Assembly: GCA_024636445.1 (NCBI GenBank) | Contig: JAGXHE010000151.1 | Span: 1-35,472, forward strand | Origin: Sulfitobacter sp. | GTDB lineage: Bacteria; Pseudomonadota; Alphaproteobacteria; Rhodobacterales; Rhodobacteraceae | Length of the DNA stretch: 35,472 bases | Reading direction: 5' to 3' | Part shown: positions 8,024 to 15,674 of the stretch, piece by piece | Layout: the number at the start of each line of letters is the position of its first letter | How positions within the stretch are numbered: the first letter of the stretch is position 1 | Made by a program: the position numbers and the translations under genes | Notes under the pieces: model-generated | Seen by the model: only the letters and a program-made list of their open reading frames with translations | Told to the model about the DNA's origin: nothing | Databases searched by the model: none

Positions 8024-8052
8024 GGGCGGACCTTCGCGGGTTCGCCCTTTTT
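8024..8052 (+). terminator. Rho-independent terminator of the sseA-aminotransferase operon
   Basis: GGGCGGACC pairs with GGTTCGCCC (nine pairs, one G-U) around a short loop and is followed directly by five T residues. It lies 28 bases after the aminotransferase stop codon. Confidence 0.8.
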
Positions 8053-8072
8053 GCTGCGCGGGCTTGGCAGAG

Positions 8073-8133
8073 GACAAAAACGTACCGGGCGCATTGCTGC
8101 GGCAGACAAAAAAGAACCGGGCGCATTGCTGCG
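8073..8133. repeat. Two imperfect 29-bp direct repeats (period 32) duplicating half of the amt terminator
   Basis: The segments 8073-8101 and 8105-8133 match at 27 of 29 positions. Each has GACAAAAA, then a variable triplet, then ACCGGGCGCATTGCTGCG. Only the second copy is followed by the pairing arm CCCGG that completes a hairpin, so the first looks like a remnant of a terminator duplication. Confidence 0.75.
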
Positions 8134-8138
8134 CCCGG
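8108..8138 (-). terminator. Rho-independent terminator of glnK-amt
   Basis: CCGGGCGC and GCGCCCGG form a perfect 8-bp stem with a 6-base loop. Read on the minus strand the stem is followed by TTCTTTTTT. It lies 42 bases beyond the amt stop codon. Confidence 0.85.
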
Positions 8139-8179
8139 CTTTGGTTTCTCAAAGGCTGATAAGTGGGAGGAAGGAAACC

Positions 8180-9523
8180 TCAGCCTTTTGAGAATTCGGG
8201 GTAGGCTTCCATGCCCATTTCGGACATGTCCAGACCTCTGATCTCGTCTTCTTCCGAGACCCGGATACCGACTGTGACCTTGAGGATGAACCAGACGATA
8301 CCCGATGCGATGACGGTGAACAGGCCCACCACAAAGATCGAATACAGTTGCGTGGCCAGCGAAGCGTCGCCATTGGTCAGAACCACCGCGATGGTGCCCC
8401 AGATACCGCAGAACAGGTGAACCGGGATCGCGCCGACAACGTCGTCGATCTTCAGTTTGTCCAGGAGCGGAACCGCAAAGACCACGATCACGCCACCCAC
8501 GGCACCGATCAGCGTCGCGGCACCCAGCGAGGGGGTCAGCGGCTCGGCCGTGATCGACACCAGACCGGCAAGCGCACCGTTCAGCACCATTGTAAGGTCG
8601 GGTTTCTTGTACAGGATCTGCGTCAGGATCAGCGCCGCGATCGCACCGCCGGCAGCAGCCGTGTTGGTGTTCGCGAAGATGCGGCTGACATCAGCCACGT
8701 CGCCCACGGTGCCCATCGCCAGCTGCGAGCCACCGTTAAAGCCGAACCAACCCAGCCACAGGATGAACGTACCCAGTGTTGCCAGTGTCAGGTTCGAACC
8801 CGGGATCGGAATGGTACGGCCATCTTTGTACTTGCCGATACGCGGACCAAGGATCAGCGCGCCGACCAGAGCGGCCCAGCCACCGACAGAGTGCACGACG
8901 GTCGAACCGGCGAAGTCGAGGAAGCCCATCTCGTCCAGGAAGCCACCGCCCCATTTCCACGAGGCCTGAACCGGATAGATCACGGCGGTCAGGACAATGG
9001 TAAACGCCAGGAACGGCCACAGTTTGATGCGTTCGGCCAGTGCGCCCGAAACGATCGATGCGGTCGCCGCACAGAACATCAGCTGGAAGAAAAAGTCGGA
9101 ACCGGTCGAGGCGTAGGAATAGTCATCGGCTGCATCGGCAGTGACGCCAACCGCTTCGAGAACGCCGGGGCCCCAGACGCCGGAAAAGATGCCTTCGACG
9201 GACCATGTGCCAAGCGGGTACATCAGGTTGTAGCCGATCAGGTAATAAAAGATCGACGCCAGCGAAAACAGCGAAATGTTCTTTGTCATCTGCATTGTGA
9301 CGTTCTTCGAGCGGACAAGGCCGCCTTCGAGCATGGCAAAGCCTGCCGCCATGAAGAACACCAGAAAGCCGCCCACAAGGAACAGCAGCGAGTTCATGAT
9401 AAAGACCATATCGGTCGACGCGTTGACGCCTGCCGCAGGGCCTTCGTCCTGGGCAAAGCCCAGCGTCGGCAGCAGCGCGACAGACGCGGCGGCTGCGAGG
9501 GTAAGGAATGTAGTACGTTTCAT
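8180..9523 (-). CDS. amt: Ammonium transporter Amt
   Basis: Amt conducts ammonia/ammonium across the inner membrane. The 447-residue product starts with a signal peptide (KRTTFLTLAAAASVALLPTLGFA), common in proteobacterial Amt proteins, followed by about eleven membrane helices. The family signature is visible in DFAGSTVVHSVGGW, which carries the first pore His; the second pore His is in VHLFCGIWG. The start at 9523 is chosen because it yields the signal peptide; the open frame upstream overlaps glnK and is not real. It lies 28 bases downstream of glnK in the classic glnK-amt order, so PII can block it when nitrogen is plentiful (known for the family). Confidence 0.96.
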   Translation of the reverse strand: MKRTTFLTLAAAASVALLPTLGFAQDEGPAAGVNASTDMVFIMNSLLFLVGGFLVFFMAAGFAMLEGGLVRSKNVTMQMTKNISLFSLASIFYYLIGYNLMYPLGTWSVEGIFSGVWGPGVLEAVGVTADAADDYSYASTGSDFFFQLMFCAATASIVSGALAERIKLWPFLAFTIVLTAVIYPVQASWKWGGGFLDEMGFLDFAGSTVVHSVGGWAALVGALILGPRIGKYKDGRTIPIPGSNLTLATLGTFILWLGWFGFNGGSQLAMGTVGDVADVSRIFANTNTAAAGGAIAALILTQILYKKPDLTMVLNGALAGLVSITAEPLTPSLGAATLIGAVGGVIVVFAVPLLDKLKIDDVVGAIPVHLFCGIWGTIAVVLTNGDASLATQLYSIFVVGLFTVIASGIVWFILKVTVGIRVSEEDEIRGLDMSEMGMEAYPEFSKG

Positions 9524-9551
9524 TGTTGGAATGTCCCCGATTGCGTTCGCG

Positions 9552-9890
9552 TTAAAGCGCGTCATGGTTGGTTTCGCCGGTGCGCACACGCACGGCCTGT
9601 TCGACGTCGAGCACGAAAATCTTGCCATCACCGATCTTGCCGGTGTGGGCGGTTTTCTTGATCGTCTCGACCACCTGATCGGCGGTGGCGGCATCGACCA
9701 CGAGTTCCAGCTTGATTTTCGGAACGAAGTTGACGGCGTATTCCGCGCCACGATAAATTTCTGTATGGCCGGATTGAGAGCCAAAGCCCTTGATCTCGGT
9801 CACCATCATGCCGCGGACGCCTGCTTCGGTCAGAGCTTGACGGACATCCTCCAGCTTGAATGGTTTGATCGTTGCAATGATCAGTTTCAC
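9552..9890 (-). CDS. glnK: Nitrogen regulatory protein PII (GlnK/GlnB)
   Basis: PII is a trimeric sensor of 2-oxoglutarate, ATP/ADP and glutamine state that controls AmtB and nitrogen enzymes. The protein is 112 residues, exactly the family length, when started at the GTG at 9890 (KLIIATIKPFKLEDV follows). An AGGGGAA ribosome binding site lies about eight bases upstream. The T-loop contains Tyr51 (GAEYAV), the site uridylylated by GlnD in proteobacteria, and the C-terminal signature TGKIGDGKIFV is present. Its position directly upstream of amt identifies it as the GlnK-type paralogue. Confidence 0.95.
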   Translation of the reverse strand: MKLIIATIKPFKLEDVRQALTEAGVRGMMVTEIKGFGSQSGHTEIYRGAEYAVNFVPKIKLELVVDAATADQVVETIKKTAHTGKIGDGKIFVLDVEQAVRVRTGETNHDAL

Positions 9891-10008
9891 GCATATTCCC
9901 CTTGTCGTTTGGCCATGTTTCTGGCCGTTTTCCTGAGGGTACCAGAAGGAATGACAGGCCGTTGGGGAAGGTCGCGCGCACATCTTTGAGGCGTAGGTCG
10001 GCGCTTTG

Positions 10009-10052
10009 TGCATAAAAAATGCGCAATTATATTAATTTGCCTAAATATTAAT
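10009..10052 (-). promoter_or_regulatory. AT-rich glnK upstream region with an NtrC-like TGC-N11-GCA dyad
   Basis: Between glnK (minus) and the PBP gene (plus) lies a 258-base intergenic region. It contains TGC (10009-10011) and GCA (10023-10025) separated by 11 bases, the outer spacing of NtrC sites, and an AT-rich stretch with two ATTAAT hexamers (10031-10036 and 10047-10052). Nitrogen control of glnK-amt is expected from related bacteria, but only the outer triplets match, so the site is tentative. Confidence 0.3.
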
Positions 10053-10072
10053 CGAAAAAATGACGGGATAGT

Positions 10073-10100
10073 GCCAAGAGTTCCCCGTGTAACTCTTGGC
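10073..10100. promoter_or_regulatory. Perfect 10-bp inverted repeat upstream of the PBP gene
   Basis: GCCAAGAGTT (10073-10082) and AACTCTTGGC (10091-10100) form a perfect dyad with an 8-base spacer, 48 bases before the PBP start codon. There is no T-run after it on the plus strand, and on the minus strand it lies well upstream of glnK, so a regulator site or a leader hairpin is more likely than a terminator. Confidence 0.5.
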
Positions 10101-10148
10101 GCGGGCGGTTACTATGCCTCAAACGAACAAGGCCGAGCAGGGGTCTAG

Positions 10149-12341
10149 ATGAGCAATTCGACACGCGGCAAGCGTACCTTGGTGGCGGACAAACGGTCCG
10201 GTTCCACGTCCACAAAGAAACCGGCACCGGCGCGCAAGCGCTCGGTAAAACGTCGCAAACCCTCCCCGCCCCGGCGCGGTGGGATCCTCGGCTTTTTCTC
10301 TCGCATCGTGCGGTTCCTTGGCCGTCTGATCTGGGCGGTGACCTGGCGCGGAACGCTGGCTCTTGTGCTGATCATGGGCCTGTGGGTCGGCTACACCGCC
10401 ACGACCCTGCCCGCTCTCGAAGAGTTGCTGGACGGTCGCGCACGCGGGTCCGTCACGATGAAGGATTATCAGGGCGAAACCTTTGCCTGGCGCGGCGACC
10501 AGTTCGGCGGTGTCGTGACGGCGCAAACCGTTTCTCCCAACCTCAAGAACGCGATCATCGCGACCGAGGACAGACGGTTCTACAAACACTTGGGTGTCAG
10601 CCCGCGCGGCATCGCCAGCGCGGTAAGCATCAACCTGCGCGAAGGGCGCGGGCCGCTCGAAGGGCATGGCGGGTCAACGATCACCCAGCAGGTGGCGAAA
10701 CTGCTCTGTCTGGGCACGCCCTATGATCCCACGACCGGCCAGACCGAAACGGAGTACGAACAGGAATGTCGGCGCAGCACCCTCAAGCGCAAGCTCGACG
10801 AGGCCGTCTATGCGCTGGCGATGGAAGTGAAATATACCAAGGACGATATCCTGACGGTCTATATGAACCGCGCTTTTCTGGGTGCAGGTGCACGTGGGTT
10901 CGAGGCCGCAAGCCAGCGGTACTTTGGCAAATCGGCAGCGATGGTGAACCCCGCCGAAGCCGCGATGCTGGCGGGTTTGCTGGTCGCACCAACGCGATTC
11001 GCCCCCACCAACGATCTGGCACGCTCGCAAAACCGGGCGGCGACGATCATTCGGTTGATGAGCGAGCAAGGGTATCTGACCCCAGCAGAGGTTGAACAAG
11101 CGCGGACAAATCCCGCAGAACTGAGCGAAGCGGCCGCCGCGCGTGCGGGTGGCTATTTTGCCGATTGGGTCATGTCATCCGGCCCCGAGTTCTTTACCCG
11201 CAACACGACCGAAGACGTGATCATTCGCACCACACTCGATCCGCGTATTCAGCGCGCGGCCGAGGACGGGCTGAAATGGATATTCGAGAACAAGGTGCGT
11301 CCGGGCTCGAACGCGCAGGCCGCGATCGTGGTGATGGATGCAGACGGCGCGGTGCGCGCCATGGTCGGCGGGCGGGACAATCAGGTCGCGGGCGCGTTCA
11401 ACCGTGCCACGCAGGCGCTGCGACAGACCGGATCGGCGTTCAAACCCTTTGTCTATGCCGCCGCACTTGATCTGGGCGCATCGCCACTGGACTCCATCGA
11501 AGATGCGCCGTTGACGCTAAATATCCCCGGATCGGGCGCGTGGTCACCGAAGAACTACACCAACAACTATCTGGGCTATGTCACCTTGGCCAAGGCGCTG
11601 GAGGAATCGCTGAACATCCCGGCGGTCAAGATATCGGAACAGGTCGGCCGCGAGAACGTGCGCACTGTTGCCAGCGGTTTTGGCATCGAAAGCGATCTGG
11701 CGGCAGGGCCTGCACTGGCATTGGGCGCATCTGAAAGTACGCTGATCGAGATGACGGGCGCTTACGCCGGTTTCCTGAACGGCGGGTCGTCGGTCACGCC
11801 CTACGGGTTGATCGAATTGCGCCTGCTGGGTGAAGACGAGCCATTGATGGGCACCGGCGGCGGTATCGGCGAGCGTGTGATCCAGCAAGATGCAGCGCGG
11901 CAACTGGTCTGGATGATGGAGAAGGTCGTCAGCGAAGGCACCGGTTCGCGCGCGCAGTTCGGGGGACGCGAGATTGCAGGCAAGACAGGCACGACGCAGG
12001 CCGCGCGCGATGCGTGGTTCATCGGCTTTACGGGTGACTATGTGGCGGGTGTCTGGATGGGCTATGACGACAACACACCGCTGACAGGCGTGACAGGGGG
12101 TGGATTGCCGACCGAGATCTGGCGCGAGGTCATGATGCGTGTGCACGAAGGCGTGCCGGTGACGCCGCTGCCGATGGATGCCCCGCGTGCAACGCAGCAA
12201 GTTGTCGATGCGCCCGCACCGGTTCAACAACGGCCCACGACGACCGAGGGCATCATCAACAATCTGTTGCGCGATATTCTGGGGGGGAGCAGCGGCGGCT
12301 CGGGCTCTCGGGCTCCGGCACCAGGCACTGGTGACCGGTAG
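10149..12341 (+). CDS. Class A penicillin-binding protein (PBP1A-type transglycosylase/transpeptidase)
   Basis: This bifunctional peptidoglycan synthase has 730 residues. A basic cytoplasmic tail (about 1-60, Lys/Arg/Pro-rich) precedes one membrane anchor (about 65-87). The GT51 glycosyltransferase domain has catalytic Glu140 in ATEDRRFY and the motif GGSTITQQVAK. The transpeptidase domain has Ser429-x-x-Lys432 (GSAFKPF), Ser487-Leu-Asn489 and Lys612-Thr-Gly-Thr. Between GT51 motifs there is a polar insertion bounded by Cys187 and Cys207. The C-terminus is Gln/Pro-rich and then Gly/Ser-rich. AGGGG at about ten bases upstream supports the ATG. It lies divergently from glnK and converges on mlaC. 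Confidence 0.93.
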   Translation: MSNSTRGKRTLVADKRSGSTSTKKPAPARKRSVKRRKPSPPRRGGILGFFSRIVRFLGRLIWAVTWRGTLALVLIMGLWVGYTATTLPALEELLDGRARGSVTMKDYQGETFAWRGDQFGGVVTAQTVSPNLKNAIIATEDRRFYKHLGVSPRGIASAVSINLREGRGPLEGHGGSTITQQVAKLLCLGTPYDPTTGQTETEYEQECRRSTLKRKLDEAVYALAMEVKYTKDDILTVYMNRAFLGAGARGFEAASQRYFGKSAAMVNPAEAAMLAGLLVAPTRFAPTNDLARSQNRAATIIRLMSEQGYLTPAEVEQARTNPAELSEAAAARAGGYFADWVMSSGPEFFTRNTTEDVIIRTTLDPRIQRAAEDGLKWIFENKVRPGSNAQAAIVVMDADGAVRAMVGGRDNQVAGAFNRATQALRQTGSAFKPFVYAAALDLGASPLDSIEDAPLTLNIPGSGAWSPKNYTNNYLGYVTLAKALEESLNIPAVKISEQVGRENVRTVASGFGIESDLAAGPALALGASESTLIEMTGAYAGFLNGGSSVTPYGLIELRLLGEDEPLMGTGGGIGERVIQQDAARQLVWMMEKVVSEGTGSRAQFGGREIAGKTGTTQAARDAWFIGFTGDYVAGVWMGYDDNTPLTGVTGGGLPTEIWREVMMRVHEGVPVTPLPMDAPRATQQVVDAPAPVQQRPTTTEGIINNLLRDILGGSSGGSGSRAPAPGTGDR

Positions 12342-12364
12342 CACCGCAAAACGGATGCTACCGG
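12335..12364. terminator. Hairpin at the convergent PBP/mlaC junction
   Basis: CCGGTAGCA and TGCTACCGG form a perfect 9-bp stem with a 12-base loop. The left arm includes the PBP stop codon. No T-run follows on either side, so it may be a weak bidirectional terminator or only an mRNA-end structure. Confidence 0.45.
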
Positions 12365-12374
12365 CGGCGGGGCG

Positions 12375-12983
12375 TCAGCCCATGCGGCTCAGGTCCGCGA
12401 TCATCTTGTCGATGTCGCCACCGTTGCGGTCCAGCAGCGCGCCGATCTCGGTGCGCTCTGTCAGCAGCAGGTTCACGCCCTCGATGAACATGTTGTAGAA
12501 CAGGTTGCGGCCCGATTTGTCAGAGACCAGGAACGTTACCTCGAACGGGGCCTCGCCGCGCAGGTATGCGGTTGTTCTGATCTCGTATCCGGCCTTGATC
12601 TGACGGGCGGAAGCCACCTCGATGCGCCCACCGATGAATTCCTGGAACCGCTTGCCGTATTTGCGCGAGATATAGCCCGCGAACACATCCCCGAACGCGC
12701 GTTTCTGCGCGGCAGAGGCGCGCCGACCGTCCACGCCCAAGGCGTATTGCGCCATGATCGGCACATCTCCGTATGTCGCAAAGATGTTCTCGAAACCCTT
12801 GATCATCTGGGCTTCGGACTTGCCCGAGGCGATCACGCGGTTGATCTCGGCCACCAGCGCGTCAACCAATCCGCGCGCCTGTGCTTCGTTCATTGCCCAA
12901 ACCGGGCCAGCGACCAGTGCGCCACCAGAGGCGGCAAGGAATGTGCGTCGTGTAAAGTTGGGTCGTGTAAAGTTATTCAGCAT
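12375..12983 (-). CDS. mlaC: MlaC-family periplasmic phospholipid-binding protein
   Basis: MlaC carries phospholipids across the periplasm between the outer-membrane MlaA complex and the inner-membrane MlaFEDB transporter. This 202-residue protein has a Tat-like signal (TRRTFLAASGGALVAGPVWA, cleavage near residue 30) and the family pattern: a helical N-half (QMIKGFENIFATYGD), the FAGYISRKYGKRF segment and the C-terminal strand-rich fold ending RNGGDIDKMI. AGGA about nine bases upstream supports the ATG at 12983. The start overlaps the end of mlaA by 11 bases, so translation is probably coupled. The mlaFED genes are not in this window. Confidence 0.87.
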   Translation of the reverse strand: MLNNFTRPNFTRRTFLAASGGALVAGPVWAMNEAQARGLVDALVAEINRVIASGKSEAQMIKGFENIFATYGDVPIMAQYALGVDGRRASAAQKRAFGDVFAGYISRKYGKRFQEFIGGRIEVASARQIKAGYEIRTTAYLRGEAPFEVTFLVSDKSGRNLFYNMFIEGVNLLLTERTEIGALLDRNGGDIDKMIADLSRMG

Positions 12984-13767
12984 AAGGGTCCTCGTAAATG
13001 TCTGTGTACGGGTCATCAGAATAAGGATCGGCACCTTGTGCATTTGCACTGGTACCCAGTTCAAAGCGACGGTTTTGCAGATAGATCAGGCGCGCCTGAG
13101 CGTAGCTGTCGGCGCTTTCATACAGAATCGAATCGACGGTGCTGGAATAGCGCCCGCGGTCGCTCAGACGCGACGCAATTTTGGCGCCGGTGCTGTAGTA
13201 TTTTTCAGGGCTGGGCAAACGATAGGTCAACGGGTTGGTGAACAGATCAACGACCCGGCCAATCGAATCGCGTCGTGTCGAGGGGCCGACAAAGGGGGCT
13301 TCGACATAGGGACCTTCGGCAACGCCCCAGACATGCAGCGTTTCGCCAAAATCGGTGTCGTGTTGTGGCACGTCAAATTCCGTGGCCGCGTCAACAAACC
13401 CGCCGAACCCCAGAACCGTGTTGGTCAGAAACCGGACCGTTGACAGACCCGCGCCCTGAAAATCGCCTTGGAGCAGTGAGTTAACAACGACGCTTGGCTG
13501 GGACAGGTTGGTGGCAAAGTTGCCGATGCTGTCTTCGAATTCATCCGGGACCGCCTTGGAATATCCACGCCCGGCGGGCCGCAGGATCGACTTGTCCAAC
13601 TGGCGGTTAAAGGCGTGAACCTTGCGGTTGCGCGTCTCGTTGGGGTCATAAATTCCGTCAGGCGAAACGGCACGGGGGTCAGGTGCGGCACATGCGCTGA
13701 CAAGGGCCAAAGCCAGAATCATGATCGGCAGACGCTTCAGGCGGTGCAGTGAGTGATGAACTGGCAA
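12973..13767 (-). CDS. mlaA: MlaA/VacJ-family outer-membrane lipoprotein
   Basis: MlaA removes misplaced phospholipids from the outer leaflet of the outer membrane. The conserved core runs from YDPNETRNRKVHAFNRQLD through the FATNLSQPSVVVNSLLQGD segment to the GPYVEAPFVGPSTRRDS loop. A lipobox ends at VSAC. A TTG start at 13767 is proposed because CGGAGA lies about seven bases upstream and it supplies a basic n-region (HRLKRLP) before the hydrophobic core; the only in-frame ATG further in would leave a very short signal. The product is then 264 residues. Its tail carries repeated Asp-Pro-Tyr triplets (DPYSDDPYTDIYEDPYAE), an unusual acidic ending that overlaps the mlaC start. Confidence 0.87.
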   Translation of the reverse strand: MPVHHSLHRLKRLPIMILALALVSACAAPDPRAVSPDGIYDPNETRNRKVHAFNRQLDKSILRPAGRGYSKAVPDEFEDSIGNFATNLSQPSVVVNSLLQGDFQGAGLSTVRFLTNTVLGFGGFVDAATEFDVPQHDTDFGETLHVWGVAEGPYVEAPFVGPSTRRDSIGRVVDLFTNPLTYRLPSPEKYYSTGAKIASRLSDRGRYSSTVDSILYESADSYAQARLIYLQNRRFELGTSANAQGADPYSDDPYTDIYEDPYAE

Positions 13768-13937
13768 TGGAAGTCTCCGTTTATTAATCTTTAGGCCGTA
13801 CCTAATGCTTTCATTGGCATTGCCCAGACGGGCGACTTGCGAATTGTACCTCTGTGGCACTTCAGCGACAGCGAGCATAAAGTCATTTCGCCCGAGAGGG
13901 CACAGCAAACGTCCCGTGACGTGGCGAAAAGGTGCCG

Positions 13938-15674
13938 ATGCACAATCGGGTTCAGAAATCGGGGGCGGACGAATTGCGCCGCACCCGCGCAGAAAGTCGC
14001 AGCCTGTATTGGTTGGTAGCCTTGTTCAGCCTGTTTGCCAACCTGCTGATGTTGACGGGGCCGCTGTACATGCTGTCGGTCTATGACCGTGTATTGGGCA
14101 GCCGGTCCGAGGCGACGCTGGTTGCCCTGTCGCTGCTGGTTCTGTTTCTGTACGGAATCATGGGTATCCTGGACCACACCCGCAGCCGGATCATGGCGCG
14201 TGTAGGTGCGCGGTTTCAGACGCGGCTGGACCGTCGCGTGTTTGATGCGGTGGTGCGAAAATCAGCCGTCGCGCCCGATTTGCAGACGCAATCGGGTCTG
14301 GCCGATCTGGAGGCGGTGCAGCGTTTGCTGACATCTCCGGTGTTGATGGCGTTTTTCGATCTGCCGTGGACGCCGATCTTTGTGGCTGGCATCTTTATGT
14401 TCCACCCGATGCTGGGCTGGCTTGCTGTCGCGGGCGGCGTTTTGTTGATCGTCATCGCGTTTTTGAACCAATGGTTGTCGCGCGCACCGCAACTGCGCGC
14501 AGGTATCGCGGGTCAGCAAGCCAGTTCAATGTCCGACCAGATACGGATCGAGGCCGAGACGGTTCAGGCGATGGGGATGCGCGGGGCCGCCTTTACCCGT
14601 TGGTCCAAAGCCCGAAGCCGTGCTTTGCAAGAACAGATTGCCGCGACGGATGTGGGAGGCACGTTTACCTCGCTGACCAAAACGCTGCGGCTGTTCCTGC
14701 AAAGCGCGATGCTGGGACTGGGCGCTTATCTGGTTTTGCGAAACGAAATGACCGCAGGCGCGATGATTGCGGGATCAATCCTGTTGGGTCGGGCTCTGGC
14801 GCCGGTCGAGTTGATGCTGAACCAGTGGCCTGTGGTCCAGCGCGCCACCGAAGGGTGGGACAATCTGACAGAGCTTTTGGGAACGGTGCAGCCGGAACAC
14901 ACCCGAACGGCCCTGCCCAAACCCACGGCGCGGCTGGTGGCGAAATCGCTGACCGTCGTACCTCCGGGTGAAAAGCAGGCCTCGCTGCGCGGTGTGAGTT
15001 TCGAGCTGAATCCGGGCGAGGCATTGGGCGTCATCGGCCCCTCGGGTGCTGGCAAGTCGACGCTGGCCCGCTGCGTGACCGGCGTCTGGCAGCCTGCGGG
15101 TGGCACGATACGACTGGATGGTGCTGCGCTGGACCAATACGACCCGGACGTGCTGGGACGGCACATCGGATATCTGCCGCAACGGGTGCAGCTGTTCGAC
15201 GGCACCATCGCAGAAAACATCGCCCGACTGGCAGAGACACCCGACGATGCCGCCGTGGTCCAGGCCGCCAGGCAAGCGGACGCGCACGAAATGATCCTCG
15301 CGTTTCCTGACGGCTATGACACCCGCATTCACGCAGGCCAACAGCGCCTGTCCGGGGGGCAGATCCAGCGCATCGGACTGGCCCGCGCGCTCTATGCCGA
15401 TCCGGTGATCCTTGTGCTGGACGAGCCGAACTCGAACCTCGACAACGATGGCACCGAAGCCTTGAACAAGGCGATCCGCGCGATGAAGGCTCGCGGGCGG
15501 TCGATCATGATCATGGCGCACCGGCCCTCGGCGATTGCCGAATGTGAAATGCTTTTGATACTGGATCAGGGGAAGCGCGCAGCCTTTGGACCCAAAGATG
15601 AAGTGCTGAAATCGAACGTTCTCAATCACCAGCAGATCACCCAGGCTCCGCGCCGCGTGGGCGGTATCTCGTGA
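13938..15674 (+). CDS. Type I secretion system permease/ATPase (PrtD-like ABC exporter)
   Basis: This 578-residue half-transporter fuses a membrane domain of five to six helices (about residues 22-310) to an ABC ATPase. The ATPase has Walker A GPSGAGKST (about 367-375), Q-loop YLPQRVQLF, signature LSGGQIQR, Walker B VLVLDEP-type ILVLDEPNSNLD and the switch His in MAHRPS. It lacks an N-terminal C39 peptidase domain and resembles the PrtD/HasD-type exporters that move unprocessed proteins with C-terminal signals. AAAGG lies just upstream of the ATG at 13938; an in-frame GTG six bases earlier is also possible. Its stop overlaps the HlyD gene. Neither a substrate nor a TolC gene is nearby. Confidence 0.92.
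   Translation: MHNRVQKSGADELRRTRAESRSLYWLVALFSLFANLLMLTGPLYMLSVYDRVLGSRSEATLVALSLLVLFLYGIMGILDHTRSRIMARVGARFQTRLDRRVFDAVVRKSAVAPDLQTQSGLADLEAVQRLLTSPVLMAFFDLPWTPIFVAGIFMFHPMLGWLAVAGGVLLIVIAFLNQWLSRAPQLRAGIAGQQASSMSDQIRIEAETVQAMGMRGAAFTRWSKARSRALQEQIAATDVGGTFTSLTKTLRLFLQSAMLGLGAYLVLRNEMTAGAMIAGSILLGRALAPVELMLNQWPVVQRATEGWDNLTELLGTVQPEHTRTALPKPTARLVAKSLTVVPPGEKQASLRGVSFELNPGEALGVIGPSGAGKSTLARCVTGVWQPAGGTIRLDGAALDQYDPDVLGRHIGYLPQRVQLFDGTIAENIARLAETPDDAAVVQAARQADAHEMILAFPDGYDTRIHAGQQRLSGGQIQRIGLARALYADPVILVLDEPNSNLDNDGTEALNKAIRAMKARGRSIMIMAHRPSAIAECEMLLILDQGKRAAFGPKDEVLKSNVLNHQQITQAPRRVGGIS

Noticed and set aside
8348-9661. A 437-codon open frame on the plus strand antisense to amt
   Set aside because: Its composition is charged and repetitive with no domain, while the minus-strand frame is an unmistakable ammonium transporter. 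Long antisense frames are expected in GC-rich DNA.
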